This document shows positions 1 through 6,580 of a stretch of 21,053 nt of DNA, in pieces. The position numbers and the translations under genes are program-made. The notes under the pieces were generated by a model, which worked only from the letters and a program-made list of their open reading frames with translations, did not search any database and had not been told where the DNA came from. Within the stretch, counting starts at the first letter, position 1; each line of letters starts with the position of its first letter. The DNA comes from Streptococcus sp. (lineage in GTDB: Bacteria > Bacillota > Bacilli > Lactobacillales > Streptococcaceae). The stretch is from assembly GCF_030825805.1 (NCBI RefSeq), contig NZ_JAPJPF010000033.1, forward strand, positions 1-21,053, read 5' to 3'.

Positions 1-121
1 TTCATAACGAAATTTAAGGTAGAACTTATCAGGACTCTGCCTTTTTAGGCTCTTTTCTACCATTTGTCAAGTCTGTCAAGGCTTTAAGTAAAAAAATGAG
101 ATATGAAAAGGCAACACTTTT
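1..121. other. Flank of IS remnant, no gene seen
   Basis: This short stretch lies beyond the transposase stop codon and holds no convincing reading frame. A direct repeat TGTCAAG occurs at 65-71 and 74-80, and a small hairpin (GCCT/AGGC) at 39-50. It may contain the right end of the insertion sequence, but I could not identify a terminal inverted repeat because the other end of the element is missing. Confidence 0.4.
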
Positions 122-668
122 CTATACAAAATTTATAAAGTGTTTTTTTAAAGCGCTGATTCGCTTAGCGATTGGGGTTTGGTAGTTCAGACTGCTGTGA
201 ATGCGGTGATGATTCCACCAGTAAACGTAGTCCTTTGTTTTAAAGGTTAGTTCTTTCAGCGAATGGAAGGTTTCTTGGTTGACAAACTCGAGTTTGAAGG
301 CACGGTAAGTACTTTCAGACACGGCGTTGTCATAGGGACAAGCTGCTTGACTTAGAGACCGAGCGATGCCGCATCTCATCAATCAGCTGGTTATCAAACT
401 CCTTACCACGGTCAGAATGGAACAGCTTGACATTGGTAAGCGCGTAAGGAATGCTTTGATTGGCTTGTTTGACGAGCTCTGCAGTCTTGTGCCACCCAAC
501 TGACAGTCCAATAATTTCGCGGTTAAAGAGATCAATGATCAAACAAACATAAGCCCAACGATTTCCAACACGGACGTAGGTCAAATCTGTTACAATTGCT
601 TCAAGTGGCTTTTCTTGGTCAAATTCTCGAGCCAATAGGTTTGGAATAGGTGCTTCATTTTTTTGAGC
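122..668 (-). mobile_element. IS3-family (IS150-like) transposase remnant, frameshifted
   Basis: This is the C-terminal two thirds of an IS3-family OrfB with a DDE/rve integrase core. The first catalytic Asp is in a TDLTYV motif and the second in a HSDRG motif 58 residues later; both are in the frame that continues from the neighbouring repressor. The expected Glu (in PYDNAVSES) and the C-terminal WWNHHRIHSSLNYQTP motif are in a different frame at 122-382. Seen against the usual DD(35)E spacing, about 11 bases seem to be missing near position 371, which explains the frame change. The N-terminal part of OrfB, all of OrfA and the left IS end are absent. The element is therefore dead unless helped in trans. 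The group assignment to IS150-like is from recognition and is less sure than the family. Confidence 0.8.
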
Positions 669-1076
669 TAGTTCTTTATCAAAATAAACAGTATTATAAT
701 CCTGATCATTATAAACCGTTGAACCGATACCAGCAGACATTTTTTCGTAAACATGATATTCGTATAGTTTTGCTGATATTGAAACAACGTTCTTATAAGC
801 TTCTTTTTGAACTAGGTTTCTGACATAATTAAGTGCATTATTCTTACCTTCATCTGATAAAGTATTATATAGTCGGACGATTTCGATCTCTGTAAAAAAA
901 CCTTTTGGTACATTTAGAATCTGCTCTAGTTGTTGCACTTTTTCTCTAGATGGTTGTTTTACTCCACGTTCCCATGCGGAATAGGCTTGATAGCTGACTC
1001 CCAACTGATCAGCAATATCTTTTTGAGTCTTTTTTAGCTCTTTTCTACGAGCTTTTAGTTTTTCTGGTTGATACAT
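330..1076 (-). pseudogene. Truncated XRE/S24 repressor fused in frame to IS transposase fragment
   Basis: The first about 136 residues (669-1076) match the N-terminal half of the intact repressor at 2477-3163: an XRE helix-turn-helix (about residues 6-56), a linker helix region and the Ala-Gly cleavage region (MSAGIGS). After the sequence FDKEL the frame switches without a stop into IS3 transposase sequence (QKNEAPIPNLLAREF) up to the frameshift near 371. The catalytic Ser and Lys of the S24 peptidase domain are lost. I place the start at the ATG at 1076, preceded by GTGAGG, exactly as in the intact copy; the gene overlaps the end of the ImmA remnant in the same ATGTGA arrangement. The recognition region (YQAYSAWERGVKQPS) is identical to the intact copy, so a stable product could bind the same operators. 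No promoter of its own is evident because the upstream gene is truncated. Confidence 0.75.
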
Positions 1077-1084
1077 CGTTTTCC

Positions 1085-1335
1085 TCACATTAATAGTAAC
1101 TTCAATTCAGCTTTTTGTTTTGCCTCTTTGTCTGTTAGCTTATTTTTATCCCAAACATAAGCTATAGATTTTCCTTTATCATAGATGAGCCATACTTTTA
1201 GATTGTCACAGCAAGTCTTAATTGTTTTCCAATTCTCTTGGTTTAAAAGTTCAGGATACTCTTGACTAGTCACAAAACTTTTTTTGATCACAGATCGCTC
1301 TATCTTATAGATTAGAGAAGCCTGATAGTTTTACA
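1085..1335 (-). pseudogene. ImmA/IrrE-like protease, C-terminal remnant
   Basis: The last about 80 codons of an ImmA-like gene are left. They align with the end of the intact gene at 3172-4032: QASLIYKIERSVIKKSF against QTSLINKIQQSVIKKGF, then the same EYPELLNQENWKTIKTC stretch and C-terminal KAELKLLLM. The HEXXH zinc site and everything N-terminal are missing. Similarity to the intact copy fades around 1330-1345, which marks the breakpoint. Like the intact copy, its stop overlaps the next gene by ATGTGA. An ATG at 1291 could start a 68-residue peptide, but it is internal to the original gene and has no good ribosome binding site. Confidence 0.75.
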
Positions 1336-1509
1336 ATTGATCAAGAAAGTAACACCTTCCTTTTATCAGGAGAAGGTAGAACTGATTCAACAGTAAAATA
1401 TAAAGTTAAGGATGGCACCATTACAGTCGATATATCTGGAATAGAACATGAATATTACCAAAAAGGCAGTAAAGCATATAATAAAGCACTTCAACAATAT
1501 AATAAGTAG
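1336..1509 (+). pseudogene. C-terminal tail of unknown protein, 5' end missing
   Basis: Read on the plus strand, this stretch gives an open frame ending in a TAG at 1507-1509 with hydrophilic beta-type sequence (TFLLSGEGRTDSTVKYKV, then DGTITVDISG and a Lys/Tyr/Gln-rich end). It has no start codon or ribosome binding site; upstream it runs directly into antisense ImmA sequence. It looks like the last 57 or so residues of a secreted or lipoprotein gene cut off by the rearrangement that truncated the ImmA copy. It is followed by a strong terminator at 1555-1604, as expected for the real 3' end of a gene. I do not recognise the family. Confidence 0.45.
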
Positions 1510-1554
1510 AAATAGAGCGATGAAGTTTTGATTTCTTTCCCAATTTGGCTATAA

Positions 1555-1604
1555 GAAAACACCCTGAAAGATAGATAGGAAAATCTAACTTTTGGGGTGT
1601 TTTC
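1555..1604. terminator. Bidirectional intrinsic terminator
   Basis: A stem of GAAAACACCC (1555-1564) with GGGTGTTTTC (1595-1604) extends inward through two wobble pairs and four more pairs to a total of 16, with an 18-base loop at 1571-1588. The A-rich and T-rich flanks of the stem let it work in both directions. It lies between the orphan plus-strand gene tail ending at 1509 and the minus-strand lipoprotein gene ending at 1630, so it probably ends both transcripts. Confidence 0.75.
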
Positions 1605-1629
1605 AATTTTAAGAGCGTTGAATATGTCT

Positions 1630-2274
1630 TTATTTTGTGAGTGAGACACGGAAATCATTGTATTTGCTATAATCAAAGTCTTCATTAAGTCCTGTTACAA
1701 ATACAATCGGTGTATAATGGCCCTCTTCCAAAATGAAACCGGCTTTTACCTTGGCATTGGCTCCCCCAAGTCCAGCAATACCGGGAAGAAGGGCATCAAA
1801 AGCTCCAGGTTCGTCTGTTTCCCAGTAATAGATATTACCAGAAGCTTGAACAGCTTTTGCTCTAGTCGTTGCTGTACGAATTGGGTTCACATCTGCTTGA
1901 TAAAAGTTTGCTGTCGTAGTAACCGTTCCGTCCGCAGCCACTGTCATTTGGACATCTTTTGCGATTTCAGTTGTACCTGTCCAAGTCCCTACCAGCTCTG
2001 CAGGAACCATTTGTGATGAATCTGTAGCTTTGTCACCACTTGTTGTATTAGACGCTGTGGTTGTTTGACTTGATTGTGTTGTTTCTTCTGAACTAGATTC
2101 AGTTTCTTTTGTATTTTTCTTTTTAGAAGACTGATTTGTTTTATTCTGACTAGATTTCATAGAAGTCTGTGTTTCTTTTACAGAAGAACTGTTCTCCTCT
2201 TTTTTAGAACCACAAGCTACTAGTAGAGTTGCAGAAGTTAAGCCTAAAAGTGCTAAACTTGTCCATTTTTTCAT
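1630..2274 (-). CDS. Streptococcal lipoprotein, function unknown
   Basis: The 214-residue product starts with a clear lipoprotein signal peptide: MKKW, a hydrophobic core, and the lipobox LVAC with the lipid-anchored Cys at position 21. Residues 23-92 are a low-complexity linker rich in Ser, Thr, Lys and Gln, typical of an extracellular spacer. Residues 93-214 form a compact domain that begins VPAELVGTWTG and looks beta-rich, resembling small surface lipoproteins of pneumococcus-like streptococci (lipocalin-like GTWTG start). It should be anchored on the outer face of the membrane. The start is the ATG at 2274 with GGTGAGG upstream. It has its own sigma-70-type promoter at 2308-2335 and ends at the terminator at 1555-1604. 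Role unknown; ligand binding is only a guess. It is not a normal part of ICE modules and may be chromosomal or cargo. Confidence 0.8.
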   Translation of the reverse strand: MKKWTSLALLGLTSATLLVACGSKKEENSSSVKETQTSMKSSQNKTNQSSKKKNTKETESSSEETTQSSQTTTASNTTSGDKATDSSQMVPAELVGTWTGTTEIAKDVQMTVAADGTVTTTANFYQADVNPIRTATTRAKAVQASGNIYYWETDEPGAFDALLPGIAGLGGANAKVKAGFILEEGHYTPIVFVTGLNEDFDYSKYNDFRVSLTK

Positions 2275-2307
2275 AATTATGATACCTCACCTAAATTTAT
2301 ATTAGCT

Positions 2308-2335
2308 ATTATATTACAATGTTACAGAATGTCAA
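2308..2335 (-). promoter_or_regulatory. Promoter of the lipoprotein gene
   Basis: On the minus strand, TTGACA (2330-2335) and TATAAT (2308-2313) are perfect consensus boxes separated by 16 bases. The spacer contains TGTAACATTGTAA (2314-2326), and an inverted near-copy TGTAACATTTGTAA lies on the plus strand at 2354-2367. The pair suggests an operator that overlaps and flanks the promoter, but I cannot name the regulator. Confidence 0.7.
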
Positions 2336-2476
2336 GTGTTTTTGAAATATTTTTGTAACATTTGTAATTTATCTAAATTTTCAACAGGGTGGCGCATAGG
2401 GTTACAAAGTAAAAGATTTCTATATTCTTTGTTACATAATCATCAGAAATAGAAAAACAACGTAAATAAAATGTTG

Positions 2477-3163
2477 TTAGAGTTTCATTGGTACAAAATT
2501 ACCAACAATAATTCCTACAATTCTAGGATCTTCATCATACGAAAGAAAAATATCTTTATAGTTTGGATTGATAGAAACCAGCCTTAAGCCATGCTCCTCT
2601 CGATAAACTCGTTTAATATAAGTCCGGCTATTGCAGACTACGGCATAAACTGCTCCATCATAATCAAATCCTGTCTCACGAATGAGAGCCACAGAGCCAT
2701 TTTGATATTTGGGCTCCATTGAGTCACCAGATACCCATGAAGCAAAATCATGAGGCAGTTCTTCATCAAAATAAACAGTATCATAGTTTTGATCGTTATA
2801 CACCGATGAACCGATACCAGCAGACATTTGTTCGTAAACATGGTATTCGTATAGTTTTTCTGATATAGGAACAACATTCTTACATTTTTCTTTTTGAGCT
2901 AGGCCTCTGACATAACTAAGTGCTTGATCCTTAGCTTCATCTGATAAAATATTATATAGTCGGGCAATTTCAAGCTCTGTAAAATAGCCTTTCGGTACAT
3001 TTAGAATCTGCTCTAGTTGTTGCACTTTTTCTCTAGATGGTTGTTTTACTCCACGTTCCCATGCGGAATAGGCTTGGTAGGTAATACCTAATTGATCTGC
3101 AATATCTTTTTGAGTCATTTTTAGCTCTTTTCTACGAGCCTTTAGTTTTTCTGGTTGGTACAT
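2477..3163 (-). CDS. LexA/CI-like repressor with S24 peptidase domain
   Basis: This 228-residue regulator has an N-terminal XRE helix-turn-helix (about residues 8-56: RKELKMTQKDIADQLG, then YQAYSAWERG) and a C-terminal S24 (LexA-type) self-cleavage domain. The scissile bond is probably Ala115-Gly116 in MSAGIGS, the nucleophile Ser148 in SGDSMEP and the general base Lys184 in TYIKRVY. Such repressors silence prophages and ICEs and are cleaved when RecA filaments form after DNA damage. I chose the ATG at 3163 because GAGGG lies 5-9 bases before it; a GTG at 3175 is possible but less well placed. The upstream immA-like gene ends inside this region (ATGTGA), so the two are translationally coupled. 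It corresponds in position and type to the cI-like arp2 regulator of ICESt3. A broken second copy lies at 669-1076. Confidence 0.9.
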   Translation of the reverse strand: MYQPEKLKARRKELKMTQKDIADQLGITYQAYSAWERGVKQPSREKVQQLEQILNVPKGYFTELEIARLYNILSDEAKDQALSYVRGLAQKEKCKNVVPISEKLYEYHVYEQMSAGIGSSVYNDQNYDTVYFDEELPHDFASWVSGDSMEPKYQNGSVALIRETGFDYDGAVYAVVCNSRTYIKRVYREEHGLRLVSINPNYKDIFLSYDEDPRIVGIIVGNFVPMKL

Positions 3164-3171
3164 CGTTTCCC

Positions 3172-4032
3172 TCACATTAATAGTAATTTCAATTCAGCTT
3201 TTTGTTTTGCCTCTTTGTCTGTTAGTTTATTTTTATCCCAAACATAAGCTATAGATTTTCCTCTATCATAAATGAGCCATACTTTTAGATTGTCACGGCA
3301 AGTTTTTATTGTTTTCCAATTCTCTTGATTGAGAAGTTCTGGATACTCTTGACTAGTCACGAAGCCTTTTTTGATTACTGATTGCTGAATCTTATTGATT
3401 AGAGAAGTCTGAAAGTTGTTGAATTCCTTTATAATCTGATCTTTGACACCGTGAAACAAAAGGAGTAGTGTGGCATTTTGTCCATCAATATAAGCATCGA
3501 TAGCCTGCTTAATGGTACTTTCTTTTCCAGGATAATATTCTCTAAGAAGATCTAAAAGGCGATAAAACAATGCCTGTTTTGAAACATCCAGACTATTTTG
3601 AATATGTTGAAAGGTGTCGCAACTATAATAAATCTTTGACAACAAAACAATGTCAGGCATTAATACTACAGCAGAGAAAATATTCGCTTCTCGCTCTAGT
3701 AGGTTCTCCTGATTATCAATAGATTCTGCAAAATAATTACCTTCATGCTCTAGGATAAAATGTCCTAGCTCATGACACAGCGTAAAATTTTGCTTCACAA
3801 TGGGATTATCCTTTTCATAAGAAAAACTAATACCTAATTCATCAATAACAGTTAATCCTTCAATCTTGTGATTTGAGAAGTGGTGACTAATTACTTGAAT
3901 TTGATATTTTTGAATACAATATTGAAAGAAGTAGTTGAAATTATAATTTAGTAATGAAATATCATGATCCTTCATGTATTGGTATAACACATGTTTTGTA
4001 GACTTACTTATTCTTGTATACAATTCGTCCAA
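3172..4032 (-). CDS. ImmA/IrrE-family metalloprotease
   Basis: The 286-residue product carries the zinc-metalloprotease motif CHELGHFILEH (HEXXH at residues 87-91) and the downstream EREANIFSAVVLMPD motif (about 113-127), where Glu115 probably completes zinc binding. This is the pattern of ImmA/IrrE proteins. In ICEBs1 and related phages, ImmA cleaves the partner repressor and so induces the element; here the adjacent S24 repressor is the obvious substrate. The start is a TTG at 4032 with AAAGGAGG about nine bases upstream; no better ATG is available. The residues after about 150 are less conserved and form a long C-terminal region whose last part also survives as a remnant at 1085-1335. Gene order (protease first, repressor second, overlapping) fits a single operon from the promoter at 4089-4117. 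Confidence 0.88.
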   Translation of the reverse strand: MDELYTRISKSTKHVLYQYMKDHDISLLNYNFNYFFQYCIQKYQIQVISHHFSNHKIEGLTVIDELGISFSYEKDNPIVKQNFTLCHELGHFILEHEGNYFAESIDNQENLLEREANIFSAVVLMPDIVLLSKIYYSCDTFQHIQNSLDVSKQALFYRLLDLLREYYPGKESTIKQAIDAYIDGQNATLLLLFHGVKDQIIKEFNNFQTSLINKIQQSVIKKGFVTSQEYPELLNQENWKTIKTCRDNLKVWLIYDRGKSIAYVWDKNKLTDKEAKQKAELKLLLM

Positions 4033-4088
4033 AGAATGATACCTCCTTTAAGTATTATTCACAAAACTAAACCAATATGGTTGAGTTA

Positions 4089-4117
4089 ATTATATAAAAA
4101 TAGTGGACGATTGTCCA
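4089..4117 (-). promoter_or_regulatory. Promoter of the immA-repressor operon, -35 inside a palindrome
   Basis: On the minus strand TGGACA (4112-4117) and TATAAT (4089-4094) are separated by exactly 17 bases. The -35 box forms part of the 20-base palindrome at 4101-4120 (arms TAGTGGAC and GTCCACTA around four bases). A dyad on the -35 box is a natural binding site for the repressor encoded by this operon, giving autoregulation; that part is inference. Confidence 0.65.
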
Positions 4118-4120
4118 CTA
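4095..4120 (-). terminator. Intrinsic terminator of abiH, overlapping the next promoter
   Basis: Directly after the abiH stop, the minus strand reads an 8-pair stem (TAGTGGAC / GTCCACTA, loop AATC) followed by TTTTTATAT. This is a short but proper intrinsic terminator. The same bases contain the -35 box of the immA promoter, so one 30-base element may both end abiH transcription and control the regulator operon. Confidence 0.6.
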
Positions 4121-4130
4121 GAAATCAGAA

Positions 4131-5570
4131 TTACAATTCTACAATCTTAATTCTATTGTTTTGAATAAGATTTCTGAATAAATCTGTATTCGATTGCTTG
4201 TTTATAGAATATTCTCCAAATAAGGACGAAATAGAGTGAATCAATTCCCTCCTTTTCTTATCAGTGGTTGTCCCCTCGTAGACATTATAAACAAAGATAA
4301 AATGTGCTTCAGGATTGTCAATATAACTATCCAAAATTTTTCTGAAATAACCATAGTCAGCTTTTGAAAGCGAGTGTCCAAAGAAAATTATTTCTTTTAT
4401 GGATGGACTAAGAATTTCAGACATTCTACTGTTTTCAAACCATTCCTCAAACATTACTTTTGTATATAAATCAAGAGTTCTTGATGTCTTTGTAAAAATA
4501 TACTCATTTGATATTGGAGATAAAAACTCATCATCCACACCAAATATAATCTCTTTAGTCTCCGAATCAAGACGACCATGTAAATTTAAAGTTTTGATGG
4601 GATTTTCTTTAAAAATTGGATGAAGGTATTCCGCCCTATTTCCTTTTTCAGACATATCCCAGGGTGTTGAATAGTTAAACGTTAATACGTTATATGTTGA
4701 AATTCCAGTTTCTTTTCCAATTTTTCCTAAAATAGATTCTATCAAATTCCCTGCATTTATTTGATAGTTAACTCCCATATCGTAAATACTTAAAGTAAGA
4801 TATTCTCTAAAATCCATCTCTAGCTCTTTTAATTCTGCTAAAAGAACTTGAGCAACCATCGGAAATAGTTCTTTCTCTAATTTACTGTCAAACGAGTTTT
4901 CAAATTTTTTTCTCTCTGTTATACTACCAATGTTTCTTTTGTCATATTCATGATACTCTTCCCATAATTCATTCTCTTTTTTTCTAAATTCTATAAACAA
5001 ATCTTTAGAGCCTTCAACATTGAAAGAATCAAGCTTTTTATTCAGCAAATTATATGACAACAATTCATATATCTTTTCGATTTCCTTATTGTTCAGATGA
5101 CTAATTCTTTGAGTACGTATCATAGATTTGCCATTTTGATAAATTGAAAGCAAACTATCACCGATGCTTTCCACAATATTCATACTATTATCTTTTGTAG
5201 CCAATTGATTTGCAATTTGATTTTCAACTTGAAACCAATCCATATCGTTTGTCATTTTTCTATATAGAAAAATAATATACCATGAATTTAATTCAGGCAC
5301 TACTTCGCTTTTACTTATGCCTCCGTCATGCGCAAAGTTGATATCTTTTAAGTATCGCTCAATTTCAGAAAGAGTATATTCAAAAATATTACTATAACCA
5401 TCTCTTTGAAGCTCTTCGTTATGATAATTGAGTTTATTTTCTAATATATACTCCAAAAACTTTTTGTAATCAGAAGGCACTTTGCATGTTAAATCAAAGC
5501 CATTACCCAATACTAAAAGTGTTTTTGGTAAGTTCCCAATATTTAAAAATTCAGTTTTATCATTCAACAT
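4131..5570 (-). CDS. abiH: AbiH-family abortive infection protein
   Basis: The 479-residue product has the AbiH signature near its N-terminus: LLVLGNGFDLTCKVPSDY, followed by a Phe-Leu-Glu helix. Further support comes from later features of this family: a central stretch TFNYSTPWDM, a LNLHGRLD segment and a C-terminal IIFFGHSLSKADYGYF motif. AbiH was first described in Lactococcus as a phage abortive infection factor; the biochemical mechanism is not known to me. The GNGFD and FGHSLS motifs hint at a nucleotide-binding (Sir2-like or Rossmann) fold, which is inference. I start it at the ATG at 5570 because GGGAG lies five bases upstream; an in-frame ATG at 5582 would add four residues. The end of an XRE-regulator remnant overlaps the start. 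It ends at the terminator at 4095-4120. It is cargo inside the regulatory module of the ICE. Confidence 0.85.
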   Translation of the reverse strand: MLNDKTEFLNIGNLPKTLLVLGNGFDLTCKVPSDYKKFLEYILENKLNYHNEELQRDGYSNIFEYTLSEIERYLKDINFAHDGGISKSEVVPELNSWYIIFLYRKMTNDMDWFQVENQIANQLATKDNSMNIVESIGDSLLSIYQNGKSMIRTQRISHLNNKEIEKIYELLSYNLLNKKLDSFNVEGSKDLFIEFRKKENELWEEYHEYDKRNIGSITERKKFENSFDSKLEKELFPMVAQVLLAELKELEMDFREYLTLSIYDMGVNYQINAGNLIESILGKIGKETGISTYNVLTFNYSTPWDMSEKGNRAEYLHPIFKENPIKTLNLHGRLDSETKEIIFGVDDEFLSPISNEYIFTKTSRTLDLYTKVMFEEWFENSRMSEILSPSIKEIIFFGHSLSKADYGYFRKILDSYIDNPEAHFIFVYNVYEGTTTDKKRRELIHSISSLFGEYSINKQSNTDLFRNLIQNNRIKIVEL

Positions 5571-5660
5571 CTGTACTCCCATTTACTAACTCATCAATAG
5601 AAACTTTATATAAATCTGCCAACTTGATTGCCGTAATTAGATATATATCCTCACTTTAAT
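5560..5660 (-). pseudogene. XRE regulator remnant, last 32 codons
   Basis: On the minus strand, codons from 5655 to a TGA at 5560-5562 read SEDIYLITAIKLADLYKVS and then IDELVNGSTDVE. This is the typical C-terminal end of a small XRE/Cro-type regulator (the helix with LADLYKVSIDELV). A TAA at 5656-5658 closes the frame upstream and no helix-turn-helix start remains. The stop codon overlaps the abiH start region, so abiH was probably once the second gene of a regulator-abiH pair whose regulator has been deleted. Confidence 0.65.
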
Positions 5661-5671
5661 CCCCATTTTTG

Positions 5672-5690
5672 GAACTTTAATTTAAAGTTC
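5672..5690. repeat. Perfect inverted repeat at end of PNPOx gene
   Basis: GAACTTTAA (5672-5680) and TTAAAGTTC (5682-5690) form a 9-base inverted repeat around one base, covering the stop codon of the gene ending at 5682. On the minus strand it is followed by CAAAAA. It may act as a weak terminator or mRNA 3' end hairpin; it is AT-rich and could also be a binding site. Confidence 0.35.
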
Positions 5691-6098
5691 TATAGTTTGT
5701 ATTGTTTCTAGATCTTTGGTAACGATCGCAGTATCAAATCGTATTTCAAATAAAACTAAAGATTCCCCTGCAAATTCAATGGTATTTTTGTAACCTGGTA
5801 CTTTAGCAATAAATTGGTCCGCCACTTCAAAAATAGTTTTGGTACTTTTTTGAACTAAACCCTTAGCTTTTACGTGTTCATTCCCAGAGTGTGGAATTGT
5901 AGTAAATGCAATATGAGAGTTTGATTCCATTTCCTTAATCTTATCATTACCTTTGAATGATGAGAAGTAGAGTATATTATTGGTTGAATCGTAAATAAAA
6001 TTGACGATTCTTACATTTGGAATATTATTTACAGATGTCGCTAAGGCTATTTCTTTTTGTTCAGACATTATTTTCAAAAATTCTTTTTTTACATCCAT
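5682..6098 (-). CDS. Pyridoxamine 5'-phosphate oxidase-like FMN-binding protein
   Basis: The 138-residue product resembles small proteins of the PNPOx-like split-barrel flavin-binding superfamily. The pattern is FLKIMSEQKEIALATS, then PNVRIVNFIYD, ILYFSSFKGNDKIKEME and HIAFTTIP, the usual strand order of this fold. Members bind FMN or F420 and reduce or oxidise varied substrates; the substrate cannot be read from the sequence, and a true pyridoxamine oxidase role is unlikely at this length. I place the start at the ATG at 6098 with AAAGGAAG upstream, rather than a TTG at 6122. It lies between the XRE regulator and the abiH cluster on the same strand and is probably cotranscribed with the regulator at 6157-6504, from which it is separated by 58 bases with no clear terminator. 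It is not a standard ICE gene. Confidence 0.75.
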   Translation of the reverse strand: MDVKKEFLKIMSEQKEIALATSVNNIPNVRIVNFIYDSTNNILYFSSFKGNDKIKEMESNSHIAFTTIPHSGNEHVKAKGLVQKSTKTIFEVADQFIAKVPGYKNTIEFAGESLVLFEIRFDTAIVTKDLETIQTIEL

Positions 6099-6156
6099 TC
6101 TTAAAGCACTTCCTTTATTCAATGTAATTATCTAACAAAAAAGTCTAATTTTAAGT

Positions 6157-6504
6157 TTACTTGTTTTTGTCAAATGCTTCTTTTCTCTTTTTCATAAATT
6201 CAATCAGTTCTTTTTTGAATAATTCTTTTTCTTCCTCTGTCAGACCTTTTGAATTCATACGAAAAAGTAATTCAATATCTTCTAATACATCACTAGTTTG
6301 TCTGTTTTCTGTATTTCCTAACAAGTAATCAACTGAAACATATAAAATTTTAGATAATTTCACCAGATTGTCTTGGGTTGGTTTTTTGATTCCACGTTCC
6401 CATGAAGCGTAAGCTGGTTGGGAAATTCCTAGTTTTTCAGCTACATCGACTTGAGTGAGCCCAGCTTCTTTCCGAAGGTTTTTTAAGCGTTCCGAAAATT
6501 CCAT
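6157..6504 (-). CDS. XRE-family transcriptional regulator of the ICE
   Basis: The 115-residue protein has an N-terminal XRE helix-turn-helix (residues 5-60: RLKNLRKEAGLTQVDVAEKL, then PAYASWERGIKKP and a YLLGN end) and a short charged C-terminal helix. It lacks a peptidase domain. This architecture and its position next to the transfer operon match the ImmR-like/arp1 repressor of ICEBs1 and ICESt3, which represses the conjugation promoter. The ATG at 6504 has AGAGG six bases upstream. Its own promoter (TTTACA at 6575-6580, TATATT at 6553-6558, spacing 16, minus strand) overlaps the divergent plus-strand promoter and the operator at 6555-6571, so autoregulation is likely. Confidence 0.88.
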   Translation of the reverse strand: MEFSERLKNLRKEAGLTQVDVAEKLGISQPAYASWERGIKKPTQDNLVKLSKILYVSVDYLLGNTENRQTSDVLEDIELLFRMNSKGLTEEEKELFKKELIEFMKKRKEAFDKNK

Positions 6505-6546
6505 TTTTGACCTCTAAAAATAATTTTAACTTTTTAAAATAATCTC

Positions 6547-6575
6547 TTGACAAATATAACTGTCAGTTATATAAT
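6547..6575 (+). promoter_or_regulatory. Main promoter of the conjugation-recombination operon
   Basis: TTGACA (6547-6552) and TATAAT (6570-6575) are both perfect consensus and are separated by 17 bases. Transcription would start near 6582 and run into the leader and conjugation genes. The spacer and -10 box are covered by the palindrome TATAACTGTCAGTTATA (6555-6571), so repressor binding would block RNA polymerase. It is the counterpart of the Pcr promoter described for ICESt3 by position; the functional assignment is inference. Confidence 0.8.
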
Positions 6576-6580
6576 GTAAA
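6553..6580 (-). promoter_or_regulatory. Divergent promoter of the XRE regulator gene
   Basis: On the minus strand TTTACA (6575-6580) and TATATT (6553-6558) are separated by 16 bases and would drive the regulator at 6157-6504. The boxes interleave with those of the strong plus-strand promoter, so the two cannot be occupied at the same time. The match is weaker than that of the plus-strand promoter. Confidence 0.5.

Noticed and set aside
122..668. Programmed -1 frameshifting between the transposase frames
   Set aside because: IS3 elements frameshift between OrfA and OrfB, but here the break is inside the DDE core, no slippery heptamer is seen, and about 11 bases are missing by DD(35)E spacing; a deletion explains it.
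1421..1685. Two overlapping small minus-strand frames near 1421-1685
   Set aside because: They run through the terminator at 1555-1604 and antisense to the better-supported gene tail ending at 1509.
1717..2016. Plus-strand frame of 99 residues opposite the lipoprotein
   Set aside because: It is the antisense of a gene with a clear signal peptide, promoter and ribosome binding site.
2314..2367. WalR/VicR-type binding box at the lipoprotein promoter
   Set aside because: The TGTAA units are 8-9 bases apart, not the 11 expected for two half sites of that regulator.
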